Origin: Schoenoplectus triqueter
Taxonomy: Eukaryota > Streptophyta > Magnoliopsida > Poales > Cyperaceae
Length of the DNA: 64,000 bases
Assembly: GCA_964058805.1 (NCBI GenBank)
Contig: CAXKVV010000860.1
Location: 1-64,000, forward strand
Direction of reading: 5' to 3'
Under the pieces are notes generated by a model, which worked only from the letters and a program-made list of their open reading frames with translations, was not told the DNA's origin and ran no database searches. A program made the translations under genes and the position numbers. This document shows, one piece after another, positions 24,233-35,584 of this stretch (the stretch's first letter is position 1; each line of letters starts with the position of its first letter).

Positions 24233-26202
24233 GTACATTTACAATCTGGGAAATTATTTCGGGTGTTTGACTCTCGTATCTTATACTTTATATTATATTA
24301 TTATTTTCCACAGAATTTTCTATTTCGGGTTTCTTTACCATATCATATCATAGCATATAGGGTAAATGCGCTTAATAACATTTATTGTACATATTCATCA
24401 ATATTATATTGCATTTCAGACATCAGTATCGGTTTTTGGGTCCAGTCTAGGAAAGAAGATTAAATCTTAAGGCTGGATCTAAATCCGTACTGAGTAATTT
24501 ATAAAATTACTCACGTTTCCACGGTGGATGTGGGATCCAGGTACTTTCAGGTTCGGGATGTTTTTGCTAGAGTGAGGGCTAGGGACAGTCCTGCGCGATG
24601 ATAGGGATGCTTCGCTGCACTGGCATGTGAGCTGGGTAGTCAGTTAGGATCCATCGGGTTTTTGAGTCTTATTTCTTTCTTTTGGGTTTTTGTTTGAGAG
24701 GCTGCTGCCCATTCCGATGGAGCTAGCCCCCGCCTATGTAGGCGTTGTATTCTCTTTGTTCATTTTGGACTGTATGGTCATGTACTCTTATGATTATTAT
24801 TTTGTTTATTCTGTGATTGCCTCATGTTATTCATTTATCCTTCCGTACGCACGTCTTGTCGTGCGTACGTGGCGGGATTATGCGCCCCTAATCCGTTTTA
24901 TTTATTTTGGGGTGTGACAAGAACCTCCAAATGAGGATTGGCTAGCTATGATTTTGTCAAAAGGTGAAATAGTGTTAGGTTCAGTGCAGTTTATGGTAGA
25001 ACCTTATGAGTTTAGAAAGTTTGATGGTGGATCAGATTCACTCTTGATTTGGATTAATATTACCGGATTGCCTCTAATCTCTGGAGGGAGGAAGAGTTTA
25101 AGCGTATAGGGTTAGAATTAGGGGGTTTCTTTGTTGAGGCAGATCCAAGATCATGGGAACATGTAGATTTGTCCATTATAAGGATTAAAGTAGAGGTAAA
25201 TCCAAAGAAGTGGTTTTGCCTTGTCGTAATATGCTTTTAATTGATGAGGATGGAACTTATAGATTTTATGATCTTTTGTTTCAAGTAGAGGATGAGATGG
25301 TCTTTCAACGCACTAAGCATTACTGGCAACAGAAAACTTCTGGTCTTGTGCAAACTCTACCTTCTAACACCAATTCTCCTCAACATTCTCATCCAACCAC
25401 TACTTCACCTACCTTACAGACTCAATCGGTACCAGTAATAGTACTTATACCAGCTTCTCAACCTAATAATGTTCCTGTTTCGCAAAGACCTGTTACCCAG
25501 TATACTTTTGTTGCTACTCTTCAGATATCAGTATCTCAACCTGCTACTCAGCCAATACCTACAAGCCTACCAGTCCCAGTAGCTCCAGTACATTCTTCTC
25601 CACCACTTACAACCACTCTTTCTAATGAAGGTACTGATCTACTAAATGTTATTGTTAGTACCCAGCCCAAATTTGATACATCATTAGTTCAAAATCAGAA
25701 ATTTTAAGCTGATACCAACTGGGACACTTGGGAAGCACATACCAGTTCACAATAATGTGTAGTCTATGATGCACCTATGGATAGAGGTAAAAGAAAGGAT
25801 GTTCAAGAACCTAGAATCAGCTCATTTTTGCAGCAAAAATAGACTGAGCATGGTGCCTCCTCTAAGGGAAATACCTCTTTTAGAACAGTGGTGCCAGGTA
25901 CTGATTCATTACTTGATAATTTTTCATTTGTGAATTTCTCAGATGCTGAAGTTATAGGACTTTTTGAAAATATAGGTTTCTCTTTAGGTCCACAAGATGA
26001 CATTAAGATTAATGTAGTTAATAAATTTATGACTTTATGAAAATCTCATTTCAAAAAAGTAGTTACAGATATTCAAGTTAAACATTATTCAGTGATTGGT
26101 AAGGACAATGCTTTAGTAGATATTAGTATAAATATTTTAGATCCTTCATAAGGATTTTCTTTTTGGGTTTCTGTCCCTTGAAGTTTACTTTCTTGATTTT
26201 AT

Positions 26203-29200
26203 ATGAATATTTTATGTTGCAATTGTAGGGGTTTAGAAAAATCACAAAGAAAATATCTACTTAAGGACTATCTATCAATTCATAAGATTCATTTATTAGG
26301 ATTACAAGAAACTAAATTAGAATCCTTACCTACTAGGAATCAAATTTTTTAAGTACATCTATTTCTCAATGGATTTTTAAATCTTCTGAAGGCAAATCAG
26401 GGGGTATTATTGTGGGTGTAAATGAGTCTTTTTTCACTGTTATTAATATAATAATTAAGGATTTTTCTATTACAACACATTTAAAAAATAAAAATGATTA
26501 ATTTGAAAGGTTTTTTACAATGGTCTATGGACCTACAATAGCTTCTAAAAGGTCTTTATTTTGCAAGAATTAGAATATCTTTCTAGTTTAAATCTTTCTG
26601 TATGGTTGTTATGTGGAGATTTTAATATGATAAGAAAAAAAATGAAAAATATGGTAAAACTTTTGAATTTTCTATTAGTTTTAGATTCAATTCTCTTATA
26701 ACAAAATTGGAATTATATGAGTTTCCTTTTAGTAATAAAAAGTTTACTTGGTCTAAGTTTATTCATTCTGATATTTTTACACCTTTAGATTGATTTCTAT
26801 GATCTTTAGAATGAAGTCAATATTTCAATTATATTTTTAGTCAAAGCATTACCTATGCTTCAATCATATCACACTCCATTGATTTTAAGTACATCTATTA
26901 ATATTTTCAATGCTCATTTTAGTTTTAAATTTGAAAAAAAATGGTTGAAAGAGCAAGGTTTTAAAAAATTATTTGATTTATGGTGAAATTCTTATATAGT
27001 TTTATTTGATGTTGGGGAACAATAGAGATTAAAATTATATTTCATTAGGAAAAAATTACGTGGATGGTCAATAAATTTAAAAGCTACAAAATGTAAGGCA
27101 AAAATTTTATTACAAAATGATATAAATAAGTTTCATAGTTACATGAAGAGAGATCATCAAATGATAAAGAGGTGATACAATTTAGGAACTCTCAAATAAA
27201 TTTAGATCAATTTTATTTAGAAAAAGAACAATATTAGAAGTAAAGATCTCATTTACAATGGTTTATTGACGGGATTCTAATACAAAAAAATTTCATACCG
27301 TGGCTTCTAATAATAAAAGAAAAATTATATCTTTTCATTAGATATTGATAAGTTACTGTATATGATCAAAAAGTACTTAGACAACATGTAACGAATTTCT
27401 ATCGTAATTTATTAGGTACCACTACATATAGATTTATTTTTTAGACTATAAATTTTGTGAATCTTGCCCTAAACCATCTCAGGAATATATATTATTACTA
27501 GAATAAACCTCTTCTAAAGAGAAAATTAGAAAATTATTTTCTCTTATAACCCTAATAAAGCTCCTAGTCCTGATGGTTTTTCATTTCAATTTTATTAAAT
27601 TTTTTTGGATATAGTAGCACCGGATGTTTATAAACTTGTTAATGCATTTTATTTTGATTTATTAGATATTTCAAAACTCAATCTTGCTACTAATTGTCTT
27701 ATTCCTAAAAAATAAGATGCAAGATTGATTACTAATTATAGGTCTATCAGCCTTATTAATTATAGTTTTAAGATCATTACCAAGTTATTAGCTGACAAAT
27801 TAGCTAGAGTTACGGATTTTTTTTGATTAATTATTCTCAAACAACCTATATAAAAGAAAGATATATTATGGATAATGTGATTTGTGCTCATGAGATACTT
27901 CATCAAGTTAAAATTTCTAAAACTAAAGGAGTTCTTTTTAAGATTAATTTTGAAAAAAAAATATTTGATAGAGTCAATTGGTGTTTTTTAATAGAGACCC
28001 ATCATGGTAGAGCACTTTGTACTAAATGGATCAGATGGATTCAAAATATTTTGAATGATAGTAAATATTTCTGAAATGATATTGAAATGATTCCTTTAAA
28101 TATTTCTAAAATGATTCCTTTAAATGGATCAGATGGATTCAAAATATTTTGAATGATAGTAAAACATGTATTAATTTTAATAGAGAATTAGGTCCTTACT
28201 TTCATTGTCAGATAGGGGTGAGGCAGGGTGATCCTCTCTCTCTCCTTTCTTATTTGATTTAGTGGCAGATATTTTAAATGTACTTTTAAAGAATGCACAA
28301 GATAAATGTTATCTTAAGAGACTTGAAACCAAGGCTACATTCCCTGATTTAGTTAAGCTTCATTTTGTTGATTATACACTTTTATTCTTAGAAGCTAGAG
28401 CATCATATATTTAGTCATTGAAATGAATTTTAATTGCTTTTGAGGATTTATCTGGTCTTAAAATTAATTTTGAGAAATGTGAAATGATTCCTTTAAATAT
28501 TTCTAAAATTGAAGGGTTACAATTAGCTGGTATTATAGGTTGTAAATTATCTTCTCTACCTATTACATATTTAGGAGTGCCCTTGCATTTTAAGAAATTA
28601 AGGATGAAACATTGGAATTTTTTGTTGGAAAAAAATAGATAAAAAATTACAAAGGTGGAAAGGTAAATTATTATCTATTGGAGATAAGGTTAGTCTTTTA
28701 AATGTTGTTCTATCAGCCATTCTTTTGTATTGGATGTCAATATATAAATTACCAACTAAAGTGAAAAATAAAATAGATAAAATTAGAAAGAGATTTTTAT
28801 GGTATGGTGGACATTCAGTTAAAAAAAGATATCACTTGGTTTCATGGAAAATTGTGTGTGCCAGTAAATTAAAAAAAATGGAGGTTTAGGATTACTTGAT
28901 TTAGAAATTATGAATAAGATTTTATTAGCTAAATGGTTAATAAGATTTAATGATAATACAATAGTTGAAAAATAGAAATATATTCCACTTCCTAAATACT
29001 CTAATTCTTCAACTCATTTATCACCTTTTTATGATGATGTATTAAAAGATAAGGATTTAGTGCAGTTAGTGTTTAATAAAAAAATTAGGCTCAGGAAAAA
29101 CAATTCTGTTTTGGATTGATAGATGGATTGGAGAGTGTGCTTTATATAGTGTTTTTCCTTTGTTATACTCCATTACTCAACCCACAAATTTCAGTATATA

Positions 29201-30000
29201 ATGCTTTTGTGAATAATTATATTAATTTAGACTTAACCCCTCTTTACCTGAATGGAATGGAATAGTTTTTTGTCTGTCACAAATACAGTTAGAATTAACC
29301 CCTCATTACCTAATATTTGTATTTCGAGATGGAGTGTGTCAGGAAAATTTTTAGTTTATTTGTTTTATGAATGGTTGAGTTTTAATGGGGTTATATATCA
29401 GATGAATATGATATTATTTGGAAGTCTAAAATACCTCTAAAGATAAAAAAAAAATTATGTGGTTAGTTAGGAAAAAGAAAATATTAACTAAGACTAATCT
29501 AGTTAAAAGAGGATGATGGGTTTGTGACACCTCTTGTATTTTCTGTGATGCATATGAAGATATAGATCATTTATTTGTTAGTTGTTGTTTTTTACGTTAT
29601 GGAATTGGATAACACAATACAATTCTTTTAGTTTTCAGGGTGAATTCTTAGAAAATCTGTGGTGTATAGACTCAAGTATATCGTTAAAGGATAAGGTTTT
29701 GATTGAACTGATTATAAGTGTAGTTTGTTGGATAATTTGGCTAGAAAGAAATGTTATAATTTTTCAAAAAATATTTCCATCTAGCTTAGATCTCTTGGTA
29801 TGAAAATTATTTATTTAGCAAATTTTTGGTGCACAGCTAGTAATGCTTCACAATTGTTTAAACTCACGATTGTGTTACCCTAGGGAATAGAGGATCTTCC
29901 TTTGTAGGTAGAGGATACTCGATCCGGGGAAGTCATGCTGGTAGAGGAATAGGGCATTCAAAGGATGTCCAATCAAACGTTTGGATGAGATCAAATTCTG
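26203..30000 (+). pseudogene. LINE B ORF2: endonuclease / reverse transcriptase / zf-RVT, degraded
   Basis: The ATG at 26203 opens an apurinic-type endonuclease start (MNILCCNCRGL, then LLGLQETKLE with the conserved Glu). Endonuclease pieces continue to about 27000. The RT begins near 27540 (NKAPSPDGFSFQFY) and continues with CLIPKK and YRSISLINYSFKIITKLLA, then 27823-28074 (IMDNVICAHEILHQ, LFKINFEKKIFDRVNW) and GVRQGDPLS near 28215. The active site is decayed to FVDYT at about 28363-28377, where FADD/YADD is expected; LINE A still shows FADD. After TYLGVPLHFKKL and FLWYGG comes a zf-RVT-like C-terminal part (CDTSCIFCDAYEDIDHLFVSC near 29522-29585) and a final WIIWLERN block. Many stops and frameshifts are present, plus a local duplication at 28025-28162. 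Confidence 0.85.
28025..28162 (+). repeat. Local duplication with templated filler inside LINE B RT
   Basis: About 40 bp of the RT region (ATGGATCAGATGGATTC ... GATAGTAAA) occurs at 28025-28065 and again at about 28122-28162. The filler between them contains GAAATGATTCCTTTAAATAT and neighbouring bases. These are identical to LINE B sequence about 0.4 kb downstream at 28488-28515, and part of the filler is itself repeated. This is the signature of polymerase template switching. Confidence 0.85.
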
Positions 30001-30715
30001 ATTATTGAATTACAATTTGAGATTTTTCTGTAATAATTTTAGGATGATATTGCTCTTTTGTTGTTGGTTGTTGAATGTTTGTCTCTTTTGAGTGGTTGTT
30101 ATTGATACGTTAAATAGATGGTTCTTCTTAGGGTTTATCATCTATTTAAATTTATCCTTGGCTCTTTTTAGTATAAGAACTATAATATTTTGATCATCAT
30201 GGAAGTGACAAGTACTAGAGGTTTAGTATTTATTTATTTCCCTGATTCTGCTACTGATATTTAGTTTCATTGAAAACCGGTGGTTATATAATCATTTTTA
30301 TCCACAAAATTAAAAAAAATTCAACAGCGAAAGTTTATTTTGTCCAAATTCTATAAGATTAAAGGTTATCTATTTGATAATTGTCACCTGATATATGGAA
30401 AACAAAATATTCAATTAAAATTCTACTCGAACTCTAAAATATTCGGTTGGTCTTCACATGATACAATAGTTGCTACATTCAATTCATTTCAAAATACAAT
30501 CTAGATTGTTCTTGATTATCATCCTAAGACTGCACATGAATGGAACTCGAGACGAAGATAAGGTATTCAACACATTTCATTCTAGGAAAATAATAATTCG
30601 GCTCGTCGAGATTTTATCCTGAATTCGTGATTGATAGGGCTTTCTATCCAAAGTCCAAGATCCATTATCAATGGGCCACGAGGAGCTCGTCCCACCCCTC
30701 CAAGGAATTCATATT

Positions 30716-30826
30716 CACTACTGCGCAGCAAGTGGTTCGTTCGATCACTTTGAGATTCGTGCTAACTCGAATCTCAAAGTGATCGAACGGACCACGTGCT
30801 GCACTATACGATGTTGCGCAGTGGTG
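30716..30826. mobile_element. Small foldback element, copy 1
   Basis: A 34-bp inverted repeat (30726-30759 and 30768-30801), matching at 32 of 34 positions with an 8-bp loop, reads AGTGGTTCGTTCGATCACTT / AAGTGATCGAACGGACCACG. The outer ends CACTACTGCGCA and TGCGCAGTGGTG are also inverted. No target duplication was recognised. A diverged relative lies at 38365-38462. Confidence 0.75.
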
Positions 30827-30894
30827 GATCTCGATCGCCCCAACAAGGGAAGCGACCCTGTGTCTGTGTGGCACTCATACAAGCATATCATGAT

Positions 30895-31297
30895 TAGGGC
30901 GGATGCAGGATTTTGATCATGAGGGTAATTATCGGATTCAAATGCATTAACTAATCGGTTACTAAATAAAAAATTAATAATTTAATATATATTCTTAATA
31001 AAAAAATATTAAAATAATAACATTTTATATATTAAAAATAACAACAAAATAAAGCTCCAAATAATAGATAATCAAGTTGATGAAGAAAGTTTTCATCTAC
31101 GGAACTTTATATTTTGATATCTTTGCATAATTATTACATTATGCACGATATTAAATATTTTTTTCTCAATAAAATTAATCAGACAATTCAGGGGGTAAAA
31201 AATATTTTCAGGGGAGGAGACAAATTACCGAAAAATACTGTTTTTCAAAATCCAAGGGGCAGTTGTCCCCCCCTGGATGACTATGCATCCGCCCCTG
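30895..31297. mobile_element. Non-autonomous hAT MITE
   Basis: The 403-bp element starts TAGGGCGGATGCAGG and ends GCATCCGCCCCTG, with a perfect 8-bp target duplication ATCATGAT (30887-30894 and 31298-31305). Its interior matches the 18632 and 31396 elements but is more diverged, so it is an older copy. It is non-coding. Confidence 0.95.
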
Positions 31298-31395
31298 ATC
31301 ATGATCCTTCTTCTTGAGAACCGCATATCAATATTATCATGATCTAGCCTGCGGTTGGGGGTTCATGCAAAAGGTGTCGCAACATCTGCTACAGT

Positions 31396-31839
31396 CAGTG
31401 GCGGATCTAGGATTTTGATTAGGGGGGGGCAATTATCGGATTGTAATGGCTTATCGGGTTCAAATCCATTAACTAATCGGGTACTAAATAAAAAAAATTA
31501 ATAATTTAATATAAATACTTAATTAATAAATTTTTTATTAAATAATAACATTTTATATATTAAAATAACAATAAAATAAAGCTCAAAGTAATAGATAATC
31601 AAGTTGATGAAGAAAGATTTCGACTAAGGAACTTTATATTTTGATATCTTTGCATAATTATTTCATTATGCACGGTATTAAATATTTTTTTCTCAATAAA
31701 AATAATCAGACAATTGAGGGGGGGCAAAAAAAAATTCCAGGGGGGGCACGTGCCGAAAACATTAACGAAAAGCACTATTTTTCAAAATCCAGGGGGGCAC
31801 GTGCCCCCCCCCCCCTGGATACTACTGGGTCCGCCCCTG
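31396..31839. mobile_element. Non-autonomous hAT MITE
   Basis: The 444-bp element starts CAGTGGCGGATCTAGG and ends GGGTCCGCCCCTG. Its target duplication is GCTACAGT / GCTACAGC (31388-31395 and 31840-31847, 7 of 8). It is nearly identical to the copy at 18632-19073. It carries the G-run/CACGTG/C-run palindrome near the 3' end, here with a longer C-run (about 12). Confidence 0.95.
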
Positions 31840-31849
31840 GCTACAGCAT

Positions 31850-33254
31850 CGGCACAACAATCTACTCCCAACATATATGACTGCATAAAAAAAGCTCGAA
31901 CCCATGGCTTGGCTCGAGATTGACTTGAGTTTGAGCTAATATGAGTCAGTAGTTAAAAGAATTGAGTTTAAGCTAGAGTTGGCTCGGCTCGAATAACAAT
32001 GTTTTATATTTTTTTTCTCTCATTCTCTCTTACTCGTTCATCACTTGATTTTTATATCTGATTCAATAGTTTTTTTTGTCAGTCTATACATTCAAATTAG
32101 TGTAATAAAGATTTCATAGAAAATATAATTTATTGATATGTCAATTTTATATCAACTATTATATCAGTTTTATAATTTATAAGATTTATAATTTGTAAAT
32201 GTACTAAATCTAAATATCAAATTGAGTCAATATACATGAATTGGTTTGTAAACCAATTTACAAGCTAGCTTGAATAGTGATATGAGTTTGAGCTTAAGTT
32301 TTTCAGTTCTAAATATTTCATGAACTCAGATTAGATCAACTTATATTTTTGTGAGCTAAACTTGAGCTAAATCCAACTTGTCCGAGCTCCACTTATTTGC
32401 AATCTTACCCACCTGTATATGTCACTCGATCTTGCTGAGAGGAAGGACTGAATCCATGCACGTTGCTCAGAAAATAAAGTATAGAATACATACGTTAACT
32501 CACCCACACACACGCATTTCCAATATCCCGACATGTACTAGCTCGGCGAAAATATATTTACTATCACATTTTTTATGATAGTAATGATGTTGATTTTTTT
32601 TTATTCATGGTGAGTGAACCCACTAAAATAATGTATTCTCTAATTTGAATCTAAATCGGACCGTCCAAATCTCATCCGACGTTTTAAAAAACTATGACAA
32701 TATGAATCCCTAGCTCGGCTTTTAGAAGTCGCTACAAGAGAGAAGATCTTTACTAACGGTTGTTGATCTAATTTAATAATGATTTTTATATCATTATCCA
32801 AGGAATTATTTCTAAATATATTATTTAACAACAATTATTGTTCAAAACTGTTGTTAAATGAATGTAATTTTTATGTTTTTTTTACTCTATTTTAATAATA
32901 TTTTTTTATTAAAAATTATAGTTAAAGAAGTTTTTTATATTTCAATAATGTCACTGAATTATTTTAATAATGAATTTGATATATGATTATTGTTAAAATA
33001 TACTGTCTATGATAATTTTTGTTCTTGTCTTTGTACAACATCTGTCGGATGGAAAAAAAAGGGCAAAAAAGAAAAAAATTGTTGAGTTTGGCCGGGTCGG
33101 AATAGATAAAAAGATTACTTAATTGTTAATTCTTACTTGTGGAAGTAACCAAAATAAACTTAAAATAGTACTTAAGAAACTTTTTTGTTTCTTACTTCAA
33201 ATTGCGGTAACAAATAAGCGCCTATATTATCAAAATTTTAGTTGAAAAGCTACC
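31850..33254. other. Gene-free AT-rich stretch
   Basis: At 31890-32400 the repeated motif GAGTTTGAGCT(T/A)... and GGCTCGAGC resembles old MITE debris with GAGCT-type ends, but no boundaries could be set. Nothing coding was recognised in 32400-33254. Confidence 0.4.
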
Positions 33255-33263
33255 GAACATATA

Positions 33264-33600
33264 CAGTTTTTATTATTAATAATTATTATTAAATTAATAT
33301 TATTAAAAATAAGAGTGAGAACCGTAAAATTTCAAATATATGAATGGCAGCGCGCCACTGCCAGTGGCACGGACGAAACGCGCCACTGCCGTCCAAACCC
33401 CGCGCAAGTGAGATGGAGAGGCGCTGCGCGTTTTGTATATATAAGAAGCAAACACGCCACTGCCAGTGGCGCGTTTCGTAAAAATAATGAAACGTGCCAC
33501 TGACAGTGACGCGCTGCCATTCATATATTTGAAATTTTACGTTTCTCACTCTTATTTTTAATAATATTAATTTAATAAAACTTATTATTATTAAAAACTG
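33264..33600. mobile_element. MULE-type MITE carrying iterated CGCCACTG palindromes
   Basis: Terminal inverted repeats of about 95 bp (33264-33358 and 33505-33600) begin CAGTTTTTA and end TAAAAACTG. The element is flanked by a perfect 9-bp direct repeat GAACATATA (33255-33263 and 33601-33609). Long TIRs and a 9-bp duplication are typical of Mutator-like elements. The GC-rich core holds three full palindromes GCCACTG-n-CAGTG(G/A)C (centres 33361, 33463, 33503) and a half copy at 33382, plus TATATATAAG at 33436. It encodes no protein; open frames here only reflect the palindromes. Confidence 0.92.
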
Positions 33601-33609
33601 GAACATATA

Positions 33610-34256
33610 TCAACTGAAGTACCAAGTGTACAACCAAATTTGAAAAGAGCAAATAATGCATATTCTTTGCTGGCCTGCTTGGAAAAGTCATGTGAAGGTA
33701 AAAAATATTCTGACGGAATCAAAAAAAAAAATTATACAACAAAAGACCATATTTTAGCCAGTCGGTTAGATAAATGAAATTATCAGAAAAACTTTTCTGA
33801 CTAATCAACAAATAATAATTACGATAAATAGAAACACAAATGGACGAGTGAACATGCATTGATTGACTGATCATTGTTGGCCAAACTGATCCATGATCAG
33901 TGATCTAGATGGAGGGGTCACCTCTTAATTAAAAGGAGCGTTTTAGGTTATTATGATCACCCCAAGTCCAACTGTCTTAGTGAATGCAAATGCACAAAAT
34001 ATTACTGCGACAATAACAATGTAATAATGAAGTATTTAATTATCCACAGAAGATGTTGAACTGTTATTTCAATCACACGTGATACAACTTTATTGGTAGG
34101 CCCATCTATGTTGTTATTGTCCTTAGCAACAGTTGTAGCTGCCCTTTTCATTTTTGCAAGCTAATATGTAAAATTTGTAGTTGTTATTTTCAAGCAAACA
34201 GTCAGATATAGACATATAGTACTTACCGTATAGAGTATACTGTGTAATAATAAGCT
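33610..34256. other. Gene-free stretch
   Basis: No protein-like frame or bounded element was recognised. Confidence 0.5.
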
Positions 34257-34264
34257 TTCATTAC

Positions 34265-34480
34265 AGGACGGAGGGGAGATTCAAAGTCTTTTGAATCAAA
34301 AATTCAGTTTAAAGTTTTTGAGAGTCGTTGATTTTATATCGAGATTTGTAATAATTATTGAAAGTATAAATTTTAAATTTAAATTTTATTAAAAATACGA
34401 ATCTCGATACAAAATTAACGGCTCATAAAGACTTTAAACTTAATTTTTAATTCAAAAGACTTTGAACCTCCCCCACCTCC
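34265..34480. mobile_element. Foldback MITE (GGAGG..TTCAAAGTCTTTTGAA family), copy 1
   Basis: The 216-bp sequence pairs end to end: TTCAAAGTCTTTTGAATCAA near 34281 against TTAATTCAAAAGACTTTGAA near 34448, continuing to the centre. Target duplication candidates TTCATTAC (34257-34264) and TTCATTGC (34481-34488) match 7 of 8. A relative lies at 47799-47950. Confidence 0.8.
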
Positions 34481-34489
34481 TTCATTGCC

Positions 34490-35584
34490 TGGTTTGTGGC
34501 TAAAAGAAGTTCTTTCTTCTCTGTTCAAATCATCATTCTTATTGACTTCTTTTTGCTAGTAGTAAATTGGTTGGTTATAAAATTGGGAAGAAGTAAATAA
34601 AATGATATATTTAATTTTTTTTTTAAAAAGATCACATATATCAATTTGTATATGTCTTTTCTAAAATATGAGCTTACATCGCTTTGCAAATCTACGAGAA
34701 CCATCACAATATGTCAAAATGTGCGTTTCATATATATTTTTTTTTTATTATGTGAAAGGTTGTTATTGGGGACAGCCATACATGCACTCGAAACTCCAAG
34801 TTAAAAGAAATCAAGATCTTTGTACCTTGGGTGGATATGGCCACGATGCAATGTCGGAGTTAAAAACAAAAACACATTACGGCTTCACGTCGTCGTCGGT
34901 GGTGCTATTGGGGACTGGACAGTGGACAGGCAGACAGCCCGTTTTTTTCCAAGGCTAACGTGGAAAATTACAAATGAAGCAAAGCATGATGACCTCATCA
35001 AACAGTTTAAATTCTCTTTATTTTATACATACTTGGCCCTGCGAAAATTTTATCTTGCTCCTTGGTTCCAAAATTTTTCTTTCCTTTGAAAGTCTGGTGT
35101 GAGCTTGCATTTTTTTTTTCCCTTGCGATTGGAGATGACTAAATTGAGTTAAGAACCGTTAATTTAAAAAAGGAAAGTAATAACTTCAGATGTCAAATGT
35201 TATTATGTTAGGCTGTAATAGAAATGATACTAGAATAAAAGAGAGAGGCACCTCTTCCAATATGTTTTTTTTTTTGCCTTTTGTGGCCATTAGTAATAAA
35301 GAAAAATTAATTAACAAAAATATGAATTGATATTGTAAATATTTTTCAACTAGGATGAACAGAAGTTCTTGGAAGAAGATGAGAAAGGTATTAGGTGTTG
35401 GAACTTGTAATACTTACTTTTTTTTATTTCACAGTGAAATAGTGAGGGACAACCACTTTTTTCAAAAAAAAAATTATTAAATTGACGGTGATGACTTTCA
35501 TTAAAATATAAATTTTCAATTTTTTTATTTTTATTGGAAATTTCCTTCTTGTTTCTTAATGGCATCTTTTATATATAGAGAGAT
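34490..35584. other. Gene-free stretch
   Basis: Only short frames without recognisable content are present. The 34780-34960 part is less AT-rich than its surroundings and contains CGTCGTCGTCGGTGG, but I see no gene structure. Confidence 0.4.

Larger units (their letters stand above)
19711..24918 (+). mobile_element. Coding-free LTR-like insertion (solo LTR or large non-autonomous LTR element)
   Basis: About 5.2 kb separates LINE B codons that otherwise join. The right edge, GGGGTGTGACA, is a common plant LTR terminus. The 5-bp repeat AAGAA (19706-19710 and 24919-24923) fits an LTR target duplication, though exact ends are uncertain by a few bases and the left edge lacks a clear TG. Inside are an AT-rich start, a CT-rich promoter-like stretch (20100-20540), a TATA box, a GT-rich stretch (20700-21750), and a second GC-richer part (22900-24900) with tandem repeats. 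No gag, protease, RT or integrase was seen. Very long LTRs are known in some Ty3/gypsy lineages; assignment here is inference. Confidence 0.65.
18409..26170 (+). pseudogene. LINE B ORF1: CCHC + DUF4283-like protein, split twice
   Basis: The frame is open from before 18409 (MVHLHSPEYL) through a Ser/Pro/Thr-rich part to the MITE at 18632. Ignoring the MITE and one copy of its duplication (450 bp, a multiple of three), the same frame continues without a stop into two zinc knuckles at about 19330-19430. The first is CFRCGDHGHTVRSC. The second lacks its first Cys (FFTCGHLGHRSNHC). The frame then runs to 19704, where the 5.2-kb block begins. It resumes at 24921 (EPPNEDW), giving a DUF4283-like match: GSVQFMVEPYEF, then the GLPL motif, then LELGGFF..AD. 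Several stops follow, then a Thr/Pro-rich C-terminal part (25210-25707 and on to about 26150). The knuckles precede the DUF4283-like domain, as in LINE A. Confidence 0.8.
18350..30190 (+). mobile_element. LINE B: full-length but decayed L1-type LINE with two nested insertions
   Basis: Starting near 18350, ORF1 and then ORF2 can be followed on the plus strand to about 30000, with the 3' region ending near 30190. Subtracting the 442-bp MITE (18632-19073) and the block at 19711-24918 leaves about 6.2 kb, a normal L1 length. Both ends are approximate, and no poly(A) tail or target duplication was recognised. ORF2 holds many stops, so the element is dead. Its closest relative in the window is LINE A, on the opposite strand. 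Confidence 0.85.

Noticed and set aside
24690..24917. 75-codon frame with hydrophobic segments at the end of the LTR-like block
   Set aside because: It is LTR terminal sequence with no recognised domain; the stop coincides with the element end.
33289..33606. Four open frames of 62-105 codons on both strands
   Set aside because: They are produced by the inverted repeat and GC palindromes of the MULE-type MITE; the same peptides appear on both strands.
34668..35089. Two overlapping 89-96 codon frames
   Set aside because: No domain, no supporting gene structure, and different peptides in overlapping frames.
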